The position numbers and the translations under genes were made by a program. Under the pieces are notes generated by a model. That model was given only the letters and a program-made list of their open reading frames with translations. It did no database searches and was not told where the DNA came from. This document shows positions 9,760 to 18,041 of a stretch of DNA of 64,000 bases, in pieces. Positions within the stretch are counted from its first letter, which is position 1, and every line of letters starts with the position of its first letter. This stretch comes from Pseudoalteromonas amylolytica (lineage in GTDB: Bacteria; Pseudomonadota; Gammaproteobacteria; Enterobacterales; Alteromonadaceae): positions 434,378 to 498,377 of the forward strand of contig NZ_MKJU01000025.1 of the NCBI RefSeq assembly GCF_001854605.1, given 5' to 3'.

Positions 9760-9788
9760 ATATTAAAGAGGTTTTTGCATTTCATCAA
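9760..9788 (-). promoter_or_regulatory. Sigma-70 promoter for the minus-strand small RNA
   Basis: On the minus strand, -35 TTGATG (9783-9788) and -10 TAATAT (9760-9765) are separated by exactly 17 bases. The predicted start is about 9753. Confidence 0.65.
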
Positions 9789-10272
9789 ACTAGAAAAATT
9801 TTATTTTCAAATAAAAAAAACTAATACCAAGTTTGTGGTGCATCTTTCTCTATGTTGATTTTTTGAACTTAGCACACTTTTAAGTTGTTGTTTTTGTTGT
9901 GTTTGTATTGTTATTAATCAATTTGTGAGTATTAGTTTATTTGTTGTTAATTGGTATTACCAATATGTTTTTGTGAGTTTATTCGCTATTTATGCATAAA
10001 ACACTCGATTTATGCATGAATTAGTAATAAATACGCATTTTATGTATAGATTAAAGTTTGCTCTCTAGTCCTTTTGGCTTATTTCTCATAGGAAGGTGGA
10101 AGAGTTGTTACATTTTTGCGCACTTTGTCGCCAAATAGCTGTAATTCACGGTAATGAGATTGTAAGCACTGGCATGTGTGAGTAAACTAACTGAACCTTT
10201 ATAGTCGCTTACAGTCAATTGAGTGAATTGGCAGGCCATTGGCCGAAACACAATCGTTAGGAGTATAAAAAA

Positions 10273-10962
10273 GTGGAATCGGGACTCAATTTTATTGATC
10301 TAATTTTAAAAGCAAGTTTATTAGTACAACTTGTGATGCTAACACTGGTTGGGATGTCGATTGCCTCTTGGGCCATTATTTTTCAGCGTAAAGGTATTAT
10401 TGGCCGAGCAGTAACCGAAGCGAGAGAGTTTGAACGTAAGTTTTGGTCTGGAATGGATTTAAGCAAACTGTATTCAGAAGTGAGTGCCAAAGCGGCTCCC
10501 GCGGCTGGGCTTGAAGCATTATTTGCAGCAGGTTTTAAGGAATTTGCCCGCCATAAAAAAAGTAGTACACCTTCGGCTGGTATGATGATCGAAGGCACAC
10601 ACCGCTCAATGCGAGTGGCTTTATCTCGCGAAATTGAAAAGCTTGAATCAGGATTATCATTTCTTGCCACAGTGGGTTCAATCAGTCCTTATATCGGTCT
10701 ATTTGGTACGGTATGGGGGATCATGAATGCTTTCATTGCACTTGGCGAAGTTAAACAAGCTACGTTACAGATGGTTGCACCCGGTATCGCAGAAGCTTTG
10801 ATTGCTACAGCTATGGGCTTATTTGCCGCAATCCCCGCAGTTATGGCATATAACCGTTTTGCAAAAAATGTAGAACGCGCTGAAACACAATACGTTAACT
10901 TTATGGAAGAGTTCTCAAATATTCTTCATCGTCAAGCTGCTAACTCGGTAGAGGCGAAGTAA
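10273..10962 (+). CDS. tolQ: Tol-Pal system proton channel subunit TolQ
   Basis: A 229 aa inner-membrane protein of the MotA/ExbB/TolQ family. With TolR it turns proton-motive force into movement of TolA during outer-membrane constriction. It has one N-terminal membrane helix (residues about 15-35), a cytoplasmic loop, and two further helices around residues 130-160 and 170-190 ([20 protein letters not shown] is conserved). The start is GTG 10273 with a TAGGAG ribosome site. First gene of the compact operon tolQ-tolR-tolA-tolB-pal-cpoB. Confidence 0.97.
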   Translation: MESGLNFIDLILKASLLVQLVMLTLVGMSIASWAIIFQRKGIIGRAVTEAREFERKFWSGMDLSKLYSEVSAKAAPAAGLEALFAAGFKEFARHKKSSTPSAGMMIEGTHRSMRVALSREIEKLESGLSFLATVGSISPYIGLFGTVWGIMNAFIALGEVKQATLQMVAPGIAEALIATAMGLFAAIPAVMAYNRFAKNVERAETQYVNFMEEFSNILHRQAANSVEAK

Positions 10963-10963
10963 T

Positions 10964-11389
10964 ATGTATGTGCGGAAGAAACGCCGCCAAATGGCGGAGA
11001 TAAACGTTGTACCTTATATAGACGTCATGTTGGTACTGTTAATCATCTTTATGGCAACTGCACCGCTCATAACGCATGGGGTAAAAGTCGATTTACCACA
11101 AATGCAGGAGTCGGATCTAGTCGAAACTAAAGATGCGCCTCCGATTATCGCCAGTATTGACTCAGAAGGTCGATACTATGTGAGTGTCGGTACAGATCCT
11201 GAGGCTCCGATGGATGCGGTTGAGGTGGCAGCAGTTATTAAACTTAAGCTACAACAAAATCCAGATACGCCAGTGATGATCAAAGGCTCAGGTAAAGTGT
11301 CGTATCAGGAAGTTCTGTTATTGATGGACTTCTTGAAGAATGCTGGTGTGCCATCGGTGGGTTTAATGACGAAATCATTTGAGGAATAG
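10964..11389 (+). CDS. tolR: Tol-Pal system protein TolR
   Basis: A 141 aa ExbD/TolR family protein. It has a short cytoplasmic N terminus, one membrane helix (VPYIDVMLVLLIIFMATAPL) carrying the proton-conducting Asp, and a periplasmic domain. It starts one base after the tolQ stop and ends 2 bp before tolA, indicating translational coupling. Confidence 0.97.
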   Translation: MYVRKKRRQMAEINVVPYIDVMLVLLIIFMATAPLITHGVKVDLPQMQESDLVETKDAPPIIASIDSEGRYYVSVGTDPEAPMDAVEVAAVIKLKLQQNPDTPVMIKGSGKVSYQEVLLLMDFLKNAGVPSVGLMTKSFEE

Positions 11390-11391
11390 CC

Positions 11392-12330
11392 ATGGGCTCA
11401 CTACAAAGCGGATTGTTAAAATCTTTTCTTTTACATTTTGCGATAGCTGGATTTTTATTCGCAAGTGCAACGTTTAAAGTGCCCACACCTACAGTCATGG
11501 AGGTGACCTTGAATGTGCCACAAACCGCTCAACCAGAGAAGGTGGTTTCGGCAGTTTCTGTAGATCAAAGTGCGGTAGAAAAGAAAATTGCTGAACTGAA
11601 GCAAAAAGAAGATGCACAGAAAAGGGCGGAGGAAAAGCGGATACGAGACTTAGAGCGACGTGCGCAGCAAGCTCGACAAGACCGTGAAGCAGAAGCCCGC
11701 CGCATAGCTAAGCTAGAACAGCAACGTAAAGCGAAAGAAGAAGAAAAGCGCCAAGCTGAAGCGCAGGCTAGAAAAGCACGTGAAATAGAGAAGAAACAAC
11801 GTGAGAAGGCGCAAAAGGCGGAGCAAGAAAAGTTAGCTGCTGAAAAGGCTGCAAAAGCGGCAGCAGATAAACGCAAAGCAGAAGAAGATGCTCTGCGCAA
11901 AGCAGAAGAGGCAAGAAAACGTCGCGAAGCAGAAGAAAAACGCAAGGCGGAAGAAGCTGAGCGGGCTCGTCAAAAAGCGCTGGAAGAAAAAATGCTTCAA
12001 GAGCAGTTAGCCAAGGAGCAAGCTGCGAGAAGCCGCATTCGTCAACAGCAGGTGCTGACTGAAGTTGAGAAGTATCAAGCTTTGATCACACAGCGAATTC
12101 AACAAAACTTGCTAACAGATGAGAAAATGCGAGGCAAAGAATGTCGAGTCAATATTCGTTTGGCATTTAATGGCTTAGTTACGAGTGTCACCTCTTTGGG
12201 TGGCGACAAGCTGGTCTGTGATGCAGCACTTAGAGCGGTGAGAATGGCCGATACCTTGCCTGTGTCTAAAGAAAAAGATGTGTTTGAAAAACTAAAAAAT
12301 ATTAACTTAACAATTAAACCAAATTTATAA
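11392..12330 (+). CDS. tolA: Tol-Pal system protein TolA
   Basis: A 312 aa inner-membrane-anchored protein spanning the periplasm. Domain I is the N-terminal membrane helix (SFLLHFAIAGFLFASATF). Domain II (about residues 60-215) is a long Ala/Glu/Lys/Arg-rich helix. Domain III, the C-terminal globular part (from about 220, with KECRVNIRLAFNGLVTSV), contacts TolB and Pal. It is shorter than E. coli TolA (421 aa) because domain II is shorter, as is common among marine gammaproteobacteria. Confidence 0.95.
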   Translation: MGSLQSGLLKSFLLHFAIAGFLFASATFKVPTPTVMEVTLNVPQTAQPEKVVSAVSVDQSAVEKKIAELKQKEDAQKRAEEKRIRDLERRAQQARQDREAEARRIAKLEQQRKAKEEEKRQAEAQARKAREIEKKQREKAQKAEQEKLAAEKAAKAAADKRKAEEDALRKAEEARKRREAEEKRKAEEAERARQKALEEKMLQEQLAKEQAARSRIRQQQVLTEVEKYQALITQRIQQNLLTDEKMRGKECRVNIRLAFNGLVTSVTSLGGDKLVCDAALRAVRMADTLPVSKEKDVFEKLKNINLTIKPNL

Positions 12331-12339
12331 AGGAAACTT

Positions 12340-13695
12340 ATGTTTAACCGATTGAGAAACATGTTAATCATAGTTGCTTTTGGCATGCAGGGTGTTGCAA
12401 GCGCAGCCCTTGAGATTGTCATAACGGAGGGCATTGACAGTGCTCGACCGATAGCGATTGTGCCATTTAAGTTTGACGGGGTAGGTCAGTTACCTTCTCA
12501 GCTAAGTGATGTTATCTCCGCAGACTTGATGCGCAGTGGTAAATTTAAGCCGCTAGCGATTGCAGATATGCCGCAGTTGCCAACCAGTGATGAAGACGTT
12601 GACTACAATGCATGGGTAGAAAGAGGCGTCGAGGCCATTGTTGTCGGCTCAGTACAACAACAGCCTGGTGGTCGATACTTGGTAAAATACGAGTTAATTG
12701 ATGTGATCCGCGCCCAGATAACAGGCGGCGAAACACGCATGATGAGTAATGGCAAACTGATGAAAAGTCAGGATCATATCCAAGAAGCCAGACAAAGCAT
12801 CATCACCAGTGAAGGCTTTAGGCGTTATGCCCACCAAATTAGTGATGTCGTCTACGAATCTTTAACAGGTGAGCGCGGTGCATTTCGTACCAAAATTGCC
12901 TATGTGATAGTACGAGATGGGCAGGACAAGCCGTACCAATTAGTGGTTGCGGACTACGATGGCTACAATGAGCAAGTGTTATTGCGCTCAAAAGAGCCTC
13001 TAATGTCTCCAGCATGGTCTCCAGACGGTAATAAGCTCGCGTATGTTACGTTTGAAAACCGTCAATCACAAATTGTCATACAGGACCTGTACACTGGAAA
13101 ACGAGAAGTGGTTACAAGCTTTCCTGGTATAAATGGTGCCCCGCAATTCTCACCTGATGGTACACAGTTACTCGTGGTGTTATCTAAGGATGCAGGCGGT
13201 GCCACAGAAGTCTATGTAATGGACCTTAAAACCAAACAAACCAGACGTTTAACTAAGCACCGTAGTATAGATACAGAGCCATCTTGGCACCCAAATGGCA
13301 AAGAAATTGTCTATACGTCGGAAAGGGGTGGTAATGCCCAGATATATAAGTTAAATTTACAGACTGGTAGGTCAAAGCGTATTACCTTTGACGGTGACAT
13401 GAACCTTGCGGGTTCTATTAGCCCTGATGGTCAACAATTGATTATGGTTAATAGAACATTAGGCAAATATCATATTGCTAAAAAAGAATTAGAATCGGGG
13501 CTGTTTCAAGTATTGACGAGAACGCGTTTAGATGAGTCTCCCAGTATTGCACCGAATGGCTCAATGATCATTTATAGCACGTTACATAACAATAAGCAGG
13601 TACTGGCTTTAGTGTCTATGGATGGTCGATTTAAGGCGCGACTTCCCGTTTCGGATGGACAAGTAAAGGCTCCGGCCTGGTCGCCATTTTTATAA
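12340..13695 (+). CDS. tolB: Tol-Pal system periplasmic protein TolB
   Basis: A 451 aa periplasmic protein. A signal peptide covers roughly residues 1-22 (cleavage after GVASA). An N-terminal alpha/beta domain that meets TolA follows, then a six-bladed beta-propeller that binds Pal; several blades show the SPDG pattern ([34 protein letters not shown]). An AAAGGAAAC ribosome site precedes ATG 12340. Confidence 0.97.
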   Translation: MFNRLRNMLIIVAFGMQGVASAALEIVITEGIDSARPIAIVPFKFDGVGQLPSQLSDVISADLMRSGKFKPLAIADMPQLPTSDEDVDYNAWVERGVEAIVVGSVQQQPGGRYLVKYELIDVIRAQITGGETRMMSNGKLMKSQDHIQEARQSIITSEGFRRYAHQISDVVYESLTGERGAFRTKIAYVIVRDGQDKPYQLVVADYDGYNEQVLLRSKEPLMSPAWSPDGNKLAYVTFENRQSQIVIQDLYTGKREVVTSFPGINGAPQFSPDGTQLLVVLSKDAGGATEVYVMDLKTKQTRRLTKHRSIDTEPSWHPNGKEIVYTSERGGNAQIYKLNLQTGRSKRITFDGDMNLAGSISPDGQQLIMVNRTLGKYHIAKKELESGLFQVLTRTRLDESPSIAPNGSMIIYSTLHNNKQVLALVSMDGRFKARLPVSDGQVKAPAWSPFL

Positions 13696-13736
13696 CAATT
13701 TTGCTGGTTTGAATTTTACAAATAGGAATATACTCG

Positions 13737-14273
13737 ATGCAACTTAATAAAACTTTAAAAGCGCTATTGGTGGCTTTACCAGTAATGACGCTAGCGGCAT
13801 GTAGCTCTTCTTCAAGTGTTGACGAAGGTGCAGCAAATGAAAGCAATCAGGCTGCAGCTAATGATTCGAACAATCAAGTAGACGTAAATACTATTTCTCG
13901 TGAAAAGTCAGCAGAAGAAAAGTTACGCGAAAAGTATGAAGCATTGCGTCAAGAGCAAATCGTTTATTTTGACTTTGATAAGTCAACGATTCAAAGCCAG
14001 TACGCTGAGCTATTGCAAGCTCACGCCGACTTCTTAGTTAAAAACCCAAGCGTTAAAGTACTTATTGAAGGTCATGCGGATGAGCGTGGTACACCTGAGT
14101 ACAACATCGCGTTAGGTGAAAGCCGTGGTAAAGCAGTTGAGAAGTATCTACAAAGTTTAGGTGTTTCAGATAGCCAAATTTCTGTAGTGAGCTATGGTGA
14201 AGAAAAGCCGATGGTTAAGTCTCGCACAGAAGAAGCATTTGCTAAAAACCGTCGCGCGGTGCTTGTATACTAA
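13737..14273 (+). CDS. pal: Peptidoglycan-associated lipoprotein Pal
   Basis: A 178 aa outer-membrane lipoprotein. The signal peptide ends in the lipobox LAAC, with Cys22 as lipid site. A Ser/Asn/Ala-rich linker follows, then an OmpA-like peptidoglycan-binding domain (YFDFDKSTIQ ... EGHADERGTPEYNIALGESR). ATG 13737 follows AATAGGAATATACTCG. It binds TolB and peptidoglycan. Confidence 0.97.
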   Translation: MQLNKTLKALLVALPVMTLAACSSSSSVDEGAANESNQAAANDSNNQVDVNTISREKSAEEKLREKYEALRQEQIVYFDFDKSTIQSQYAELLQAHADFLVKNPSVKVLIEGHADERGTPEYNIALGESRGKAVEKYLQSLGVSDSQISVVSYGEEKPMVKSRTEEAFAKNRRAVLVY

Positions 14274-14288
14274 TAAGTAAGAGAGATT

Positions 14289-15038
14289 ATGAAGCCGAAT
14301 AATATTCTGGCAGCTCTACTATTACTAAGCGGGAGCACCCAAGTTTGGGCTGCTCCCGCTCCTGTTTCTGAAGCTGCAAATAACCCAGATTCTTTAGAGC
14401 AACGTATAGCGCAGTTAGAGCGCATGATGCAAACACGTAATAAGTTGCAACTAGAGCTACAGCAACAACTCAATTTATTGCAAGATGAAGTGAGTCAAGT
14501 ACGCGGTGTTACTGAGGAGCAAAGCTACAAGCTTGAGAAAGTGCTTCAGCGGCAACGTGAACTGTATCAAGAAATTGAAAATCGCGTATCTAAAGCCTAT
14601 GAGCAATCGAGCAGTCCTGCGGCGGCAACGGCCGTTGACAACTCACAAGCCATTAGCACCGATTTAAATGAGAATGAAGCATATGACCGTGCAGTCGCGC
14701 TGATCATGCAGGACAAGCGATATGATGCCGCTATTCCTGAGTTTCAAAACTTTTTAACGACTTTCCCACAATCTGTGTATATTCCAAATGCACATTATTG
14801 GTTAGGTCAGCTACAGTCGATAAAAAGTGATGACGCTAATGCGATAGTGCACTTTAAAACGGTTGTTGAACAATTCCCTGAATCGAATAAACGTCCCGAT
14901 GCGATGTTAAAGTTAGGTGCTTTGTATCAAAAGCAGGGCAAAGTAGATTTAGCTAAGCAAATCTTAAATACTTTGATCTCAGAATACCCAAGTACGACTG
15001 CTGCTAAATTGGCCACAGAACGTCTTGCGAAGATCTAA
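14289..15038 (+). CDS. cpoB: Cell division coordinator CpoB (YbgF)
   Basis: A 249 aa periplasmic protein. It has a signal peptide (cleavage near VWAAPA), an N-terminal trimerising coiled coil (residues about 33-105, beginning SLEQRIAQLERMM), a short linker, and a C-terminal TPR domain (from about 130: AYDRAVALIMQDKRYDAAI). The family links peptidoglycan synthesis by PBP1B to Tol-driven envelope constriction. It closes the Tol-Pal operon; no strong terminator is evident before the tRNA promoter. Confidence 0.93.
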   Translation: MKPNNILAALLLLSGSTQVWAAPAPVSEAANNPDSLEQRIAQLERMMQTRNKLQLELQQQLNLLQDEVSQVRGVTEEQSYKLEKVLQRQRELYQEIENRVSKAYEQSSSPAAATAVDNSQAISTDLNENEAYDRAVALIMQDKRYDAAIPEFQNFLTTFPQSVYIPNAHYWLGQLQSIKSDDANAIVHFKTVVEQFPESNKRPDAMLKLGALYQKQGKVDLAKQILNTLISEYPSTTAAKLATERLAKI

Positions 15039-15114
15039 ATGGCACGATTTTTTGCCACAATGGTTTAAAATTAGGCGCTTAGACACAAAAACTGAAAAAA
15101 ACTACGTATTTCAG

Positions 15115-15142
15115 TTGCACTCATTTTTTAAATAAGTATTAT
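15115..15142 (+). promoter_or_regulatory. Promoter of the tRNA-Lys array
   Basis: -35 TTGCAC (15115-15120), a 16-base spacer and -10 TATTAT (15137-15142). A GC-rich discriminator (AAGCGCCCGC) follows, as usual for stringently controlled stable-RNA promoters. The first tRNA starts about 40 bases downstream. Confidence 0.7.
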
Positions 15143-15190
15143 AAGCGCCCGCAGCAGGCGATTGGTTCAAATCAAACTGCTGCACTAAGT

Positions 15191-15266
15191 GGGTCATTAG
15201 CTCAGTTGGTAGAGCAGTGGACTTTTAATCCATTGGTCGATGGTTCAAGTCCATCATGACCCACCA
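15191..15266 (+). tRNA. tRNA-Lys(UUU), copy 1 of 7
   Basis: 76 nt with encoded CCA. The acceptor GGGTCAT pairs with ATGACCC, and the anticodon loop CTTTTAA gives anticodon UUU. Identical to the six following copies. Confidence 0.98.
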
Positions 15267-15291
15267 CTTATTTTGTAAATGTTATCCGATC

Positions 15292-15367
15292 GGGTCATTA
15301 GCTCAGTTGGTAGAGCAGTGGACTTTTAATCCATTGGTCGATGGTTCAAGTCCATCATGACCCACCA
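15292..15367 (+). tRNA. tRNA-Lys(UUU), copy 2 of 7
   Basis: Identical 76 nt gene. The leader segment 15273-15281 (TTGTAAATG) is the reverse complement of the trailer 15366-15374, so the precursor could close an extra stem beyond the acceptor. Confidence 0.98.
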
Positions 15368-15394
15368 TTTACAATTTTGCATTGATACTCGAGC

Positions 15395-15470
15395 GGGTCA
15401 TTAGCTCAGTTGGTAGAGCAGTGGACTTTTAATCCATTGGTCGATGGTTCAAGTCCATCATGACCCACCA
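15395..15470 (+). tRNA. tRNA-Lys(UUU), copy 3 of 7
   Basis: Identical 76 nt gene. Leader 15377-15385 (TTGCATTGA) is the reverse complement of trailer 15471-15479. Confidence 0.98.
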
Positions 15471-15498
15471 TCAATGCAATGTTTAGGATAACCCGAGC

Positions 15499-15574
15499 GG
15501 GTCATTAGCTCAGTTGGTAGAGCAGTGGACTTTTAATCCATTGGTCGATGGTTCAAGTCCATCATGACCCACCA
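15499..15574 (+). tRNA. tRNA-Lys(UUU), copy 4 of 7
   Basis: Identical 76 nt gene. Its own leader and trailer do not match each other. Its trailer (CATTTACAAAAT, beginning in the CCA) is instead complementary to the spacer before copy 2. Confidence 0.98.
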
Positions 15575-15602
15575 TTTACAAAATCAGTTTTGAATTCCGA
15601 GC

Positions 15603-15678
15603 GGGTCATTAGCTCAGTTGGTAGAGCAGTGGACTTTTAATCCATTGGTCGATGGTTCAAGTCCATCATGACCCACCA
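15603..15678 (+). tRNA. tRNA-Lys(UUU), copy 5 of 7
   Basis: Identical 76 nt gene. Leader 15587-15595 (GTTTTGAAT) is the reverse complement of trailer 15678-15686. Confidence 0.98.
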
Positions 15679-15704
15679 TTCAAAACTTATTCTCTTTTTT
15701 GAGC

Positions 15705-15780
15705 GGGTCATTAGCTCAGTTGGTAGAGCAGTGGACTTTTAATCCATTGGTCGATGGTTCAAGTCCATCATGACCCACCA
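15705..15780 (+). tRNA. tRNA-Lys(UUU), copy 6 of 7
   Basis: Identical 76 nt gene. Leader 15695-15702 (TTTTTTGA) is the reverse complement of trailer 15782-15789. Confidence 0.98.
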
Positions 15781-15808
15781 TTCAAAAAACTATTCTCGAT
15801 GTTAGAGC

Positions 15809-15884
15809 GGGTCATTAGCTCAGTTGGTAGAGCAGTGGACTTTTAATCCATTGGTCGATGGTTCAAGTCCATCATGACCCACCA
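15809..15884 (+). tRNA. tRNA-Lys(UUU), copy 7 of 7
   Basis: Identical 76 nt gene, last of the array. No clear leader/trailer pairing and no strong terminator hairpin before nadA. Confidence 0.98.
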
Positions 15885-15968
15885 CTTCCTAGATATTCTC
15901 TATTTAATATATTCTTAATTATTCTGTCTTATAGTCGTCATTGACTAGGATTCTTGCGCTCATTTACG

Positions 15969-15974
15969 TATAAT
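15969..15974 (+). promoter_or_regulatory. Likely -10 element of nadA
   Basis: A perfect TATAAT. The best -35 candidate upstream (TTGACT at about 15941) is spaced 22 bases away, which is too far, so the -35 is uncertain. A transcript starting about 7 bases downstream would leave almost no leader for the ATG at 15986, which favours the nadA start at 16013. Confidence 0.45.
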
Positions 15975-16012
15975 TCGCTGCAATTATGCAATATGACTAC
16001 AGTGGTCGAAAA

Positions 16013-17053
16013 ATGAGTTTAGCTGAACAAATCATGCCTGAGGATTATATTTTTCCTCCTAAACCAGCCCCGTTATCTGATGACGAAAAGCAGGCTTACA
16101 AAGCGCGTATTAAATCCTTGTTAGAAGAGAAAAATGCCGTGTTGGTCGCCCATTACTACACCGATCCTGAGATCCAAGCTTTGGCTGAAGAAACGGGCGG
16201 ATGTGTGGCAGATTCATTAGAAATGGCGCGCTTTGGTGCTAGGCACGATGCCGATGTAATTGTTGTAGCTGGTGTGCGTTTTATGGGTGAGACAGCAAAA
16301 ATTCTAACACCAAACAAAACCGTAGTGATGCCAACGCTTGCTGCAACCTGCTCTTTGGATGTTGGTTGCCCAATTGATGAATTCTCAGCGTTTTGTGATC
16401 AGCACCCAGATAGAAAAGTAGTGGTTTACGCTAATACCTCAACCGCTGTTAAAGCTAGAGCCGATTGGATTGTCACGTCGTCGTGTGCATTGGAAATTGT
16501 TGAGCATCTGGATGAGCAAGGTGAAAAAATTATCTGGGGTCCAGATAAGCACCTAGGCTCGTATATCCAAAAGCAAACCGGTGCTGATATGATCATGTGG
16601 AATGGCGCTTGTATTGTTCATGATGAATTTAAAACCAAAGCGCTAAAAGACATGAAAGCGTTGCACCCAGATGCAGCGGTATTGGTACACCCAGAATCAC
16701 CTGCGGAAATTGTAGAGCTTGCGGATGCTGTTGGCTCCACCAGCCAGTTGATTAAAGCGGCGCAGACTATGGAAAACAACAAGTTTATTGTTGCTACAGA
16801 CCGTGGCATTTTTTATAAAATGCAACAGCTTTGCCCTGAGAAAGAGTTCTTTGAAGCGCCAACTGCGGGTGAAGGTGCAACCTGTAAGAGTTGTGCTCAT
16901 TGTCCTTGGATGGCAATGAATGGCCTCAAAGCAATCGAAGAAGCACTTGTTGACCCTCAAGGTAAAGAAGTGTTTGTAGATATGGACTTGCGTGAAGGTG
17001 CTTTGCGTTCACTTAATCGTATGTTGGATTTTTCAGCAAACCTGCAAAGATAA
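16013..17053 (+). CDS. nadA: Quinolinate synthase NadA
   Basis: A 346 aa cytosolic [4Fe-4S] enzyme that condenses iminoaspartate with dihydroxyacetone phosphate to quinolinate in NAD synthesis. Cluster cysteines are visible in [17 protein letters not shown] and the C-terminal [13 protein letters not shown]. Other conserved parts are [12 protein letters not shown] and [10 protein letters not shown] choose ATG 16013 (MSLAEQ) because a TATAAT lies only 12 bases before the alternative ATG 15986; the latter would add nine residues. The tRNA-Lys array lies directly upstream and may be co-transcribed. Confidence 0.95.
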   Translation: MSLAEQIMPEDYIFPPKPAPLSDDEKQAYKARIKSLLEEKNAVLVAHYYTDPEIQALAEETGGCVADSLEMARFGARHDADVIVVAGVRFMGETAKILTPNKTVVMPTLAATCSLDVGCPIDEFSAFCDQHPDRKVVVYANTSTAVKARADWIVTSSCALEIVEHLDEQGEKIIWGPDKHLGSYIQKQTGADMIMWNGACIVHDEFKTKALKDMKALHPDAAVLVHPESPAEIVELADAVGSTSQLIKAAQTMENNKFIVATDRGIFYKMQQLCPEKEFFEAPTAGEGATCKSCAHCPWMAMNGLKAIEEALVDPQGKEVFVDMDLREGALRSLNRMLDFSANLQR

Positions 17054-17148
17054 CGCTCGATAGTTGAGCAACTGATTGTTCTGGGGCAAAAACTGCTTGC
17101 TAAAGTGTGTTGCTTTTCATAGTATTAGCCCCGCACTTTAGATGCAAC

Positions 17149-17238
17149 GGAGAGGTGGCTGAGTGGCTGAAGGCGCACGACTGGAACTCGTGTATAGGCT
17201 AACCCCTATCGAGGGTTCGAATCCCTCCCTCTCCGCCA
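17149..17238 (+). tRNA. tRNA-Ser(GGA)
   Basis: 90 nt with encoded CCA. Acceptor GGAGAGG pairs with CCTCTCC. The anticodon stem-loop CACGA-CTGGAAC-TCGTG gives anticodon GGA, and there is a long variable arm as expected for serine tRNAs. Confidence 0.97.
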
Positions 17239-17272
17239 TGTTTTTTAGTGCAATAACAGAATGACATTAAAA

Positions 17273-17298
17273 AAAGCGCTTATAGGCGCTTTTTTTGT
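17273..17298 (+). terminator. Terminator after tRNA-Ser
   Basis: AAGCGC-TTATAG-GCGCTT hairpin flanked by A and T runs. It lies between tRNA-Ser and the convergent TetR gene (stop at 17319), so it can serve both directions. Confidence 0.8.
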
Positions 17299-17318
17299 GT
17301 CTGAATATTTTCGTTTGA

Positions 17319-17900
17319 CTACCTGAGCACGTGTTCAAGCAATTGCTCGCTAAGACGCTTCAAAGCTTTTGGATCGTTCCCTGTGCTGGCGTAGGTGCGC
17401 AAACCATAAATCCCCACCACCAGATACTGAGCGCGTTCTTTTGCACTGGGCGTTGAGCCAATCTCACCTTTGTTTATCGCTTCACTTAACACATTTTCTA
17501 ATGAATCCTCAAATGCACTTAAATTATTTGCAAGCACTTGCGTGACTTCATCATCCTGTCCATCGACCTCTGAAAGCGTTCTGGTAAGCAAGCATACTTT
17601 GGTTGCTTCATTGCTTGCACATGGATGGGCGATGTCAGCTAAAAAAGCTTGTAAAGCAGACTTGATATTGTCATGACTTGCACACAATTGAGCAAACTGC
17701 TCATTTTTATCCTTTTGGTACTGCTCAACAGACGCCAGCAATAATCCTTTTTTGTTGTTAAAGGCACAGTAAATTGACCCTGGGTGTAGTCCAGTGGCCT
17801 GGGTTAGTTTCTGCATACTCGTTTTGGAGTAACCATGCTGCATAAAAGCGGTCATGGCTTGGCGTAATACATGTTCTCTGTCGAATTCAGCACTTCTCAT
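17319..17900 (-). CDS. TetR family repressor (NemR-like position)
   Basis: A 193 aa TetR/AcrR regulator. The N-terminal helix-turn-helix is at residues about 20-50 (FMQHGYSKTSMQKL ... GLHPGSIYCAFNNKKGLL), followed by an all-helical ligand-binding domain with several cysteines (including CASNEATKVCLL), which could sense electrophiles. It is divergent from an Old Yellow Enzyme gene. The two matching 18 bp palindromes in the shared promoter region are its likely operators. The arrangement parallels E. coli nemR-nemA, but the sequence does not prove orthology. Confidence 0.87.
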   Translation of the reverse strand: MRSAEFDREHVLRQAMTAFMQHGYSKTSMQKLTQATGLHPGSIYCAFNNKKGLLLASVEQYQKDKNEQFAQLCASHDNIKSALQAFLADIAHPCASNEATKVCLLTRTLSEVDGQDDEVTQVLANNLSAFEDSLENVLSEAINKGEIGSTPSAKERAQYLVVGIYGLRTYASTGNDPKALKRLSEQLLEHVLR

Positions 17901-17967
17901 AGGGGCGTGTAGTCTTGCTTAGATAAGCAAATCTTAACCTAATTTGATTGGCTATTCAAAAATAGTT

Positions 17968-17985
17968 CTTGAACACATATTCAAG
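17968..17985. promoter_or_regulatory. Operator 1 of the TetR repressor
   Basis: Inverted repeat CTTGAACACATATTCAAG (outer arms CTTGAA/TTCAAG). Its start is 27 bp before that of operator 2. It lies between the divergent tetR and reductase genes. Confidence 0.75.
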
Positions 17986-17994
17986 AATGTGTAT

Positions 17995-18012
17995 CTTGAA
18001 TGCATATTCAAG
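17995..18012. promoter_or_regulatory. Operator 2 of the TetR repressor
   Basis: Inverted repeat CTTGAATGCATATTCAAG, matching operator 1 at 15 of 18 positions and symmetrical throughout. It lies 30 bp before the reductase start. Confidence 0.78.
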
Positions 18013-18041
18013 ATTAATGCTAAGCATATGAGAGAGGGTTT

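Larger units (their letters stand above)
9479..10272. other. Gene-poor gap between ruvB and tolQ
   Basis: 794 bp with no credible protein-coding frame on either strand. It holds the minus-strand candidate small RNA (about 9576-9753) with its promoter and terminator. Right of 9790 lies an AT-rich stretch with many TTG/TTT runs, in which I recognise no further element. The tolQ promoter should lie in the last 200 bp, but I cannot pick it with confidence. Confidence 0.6.

Noticed and set aside
11565-11945. Long minus-strand ORF opposite tolA
   Set aside because: A shadow of the repetitive Ala/Lys/Glu-rich coding sequence of tolA domain II.
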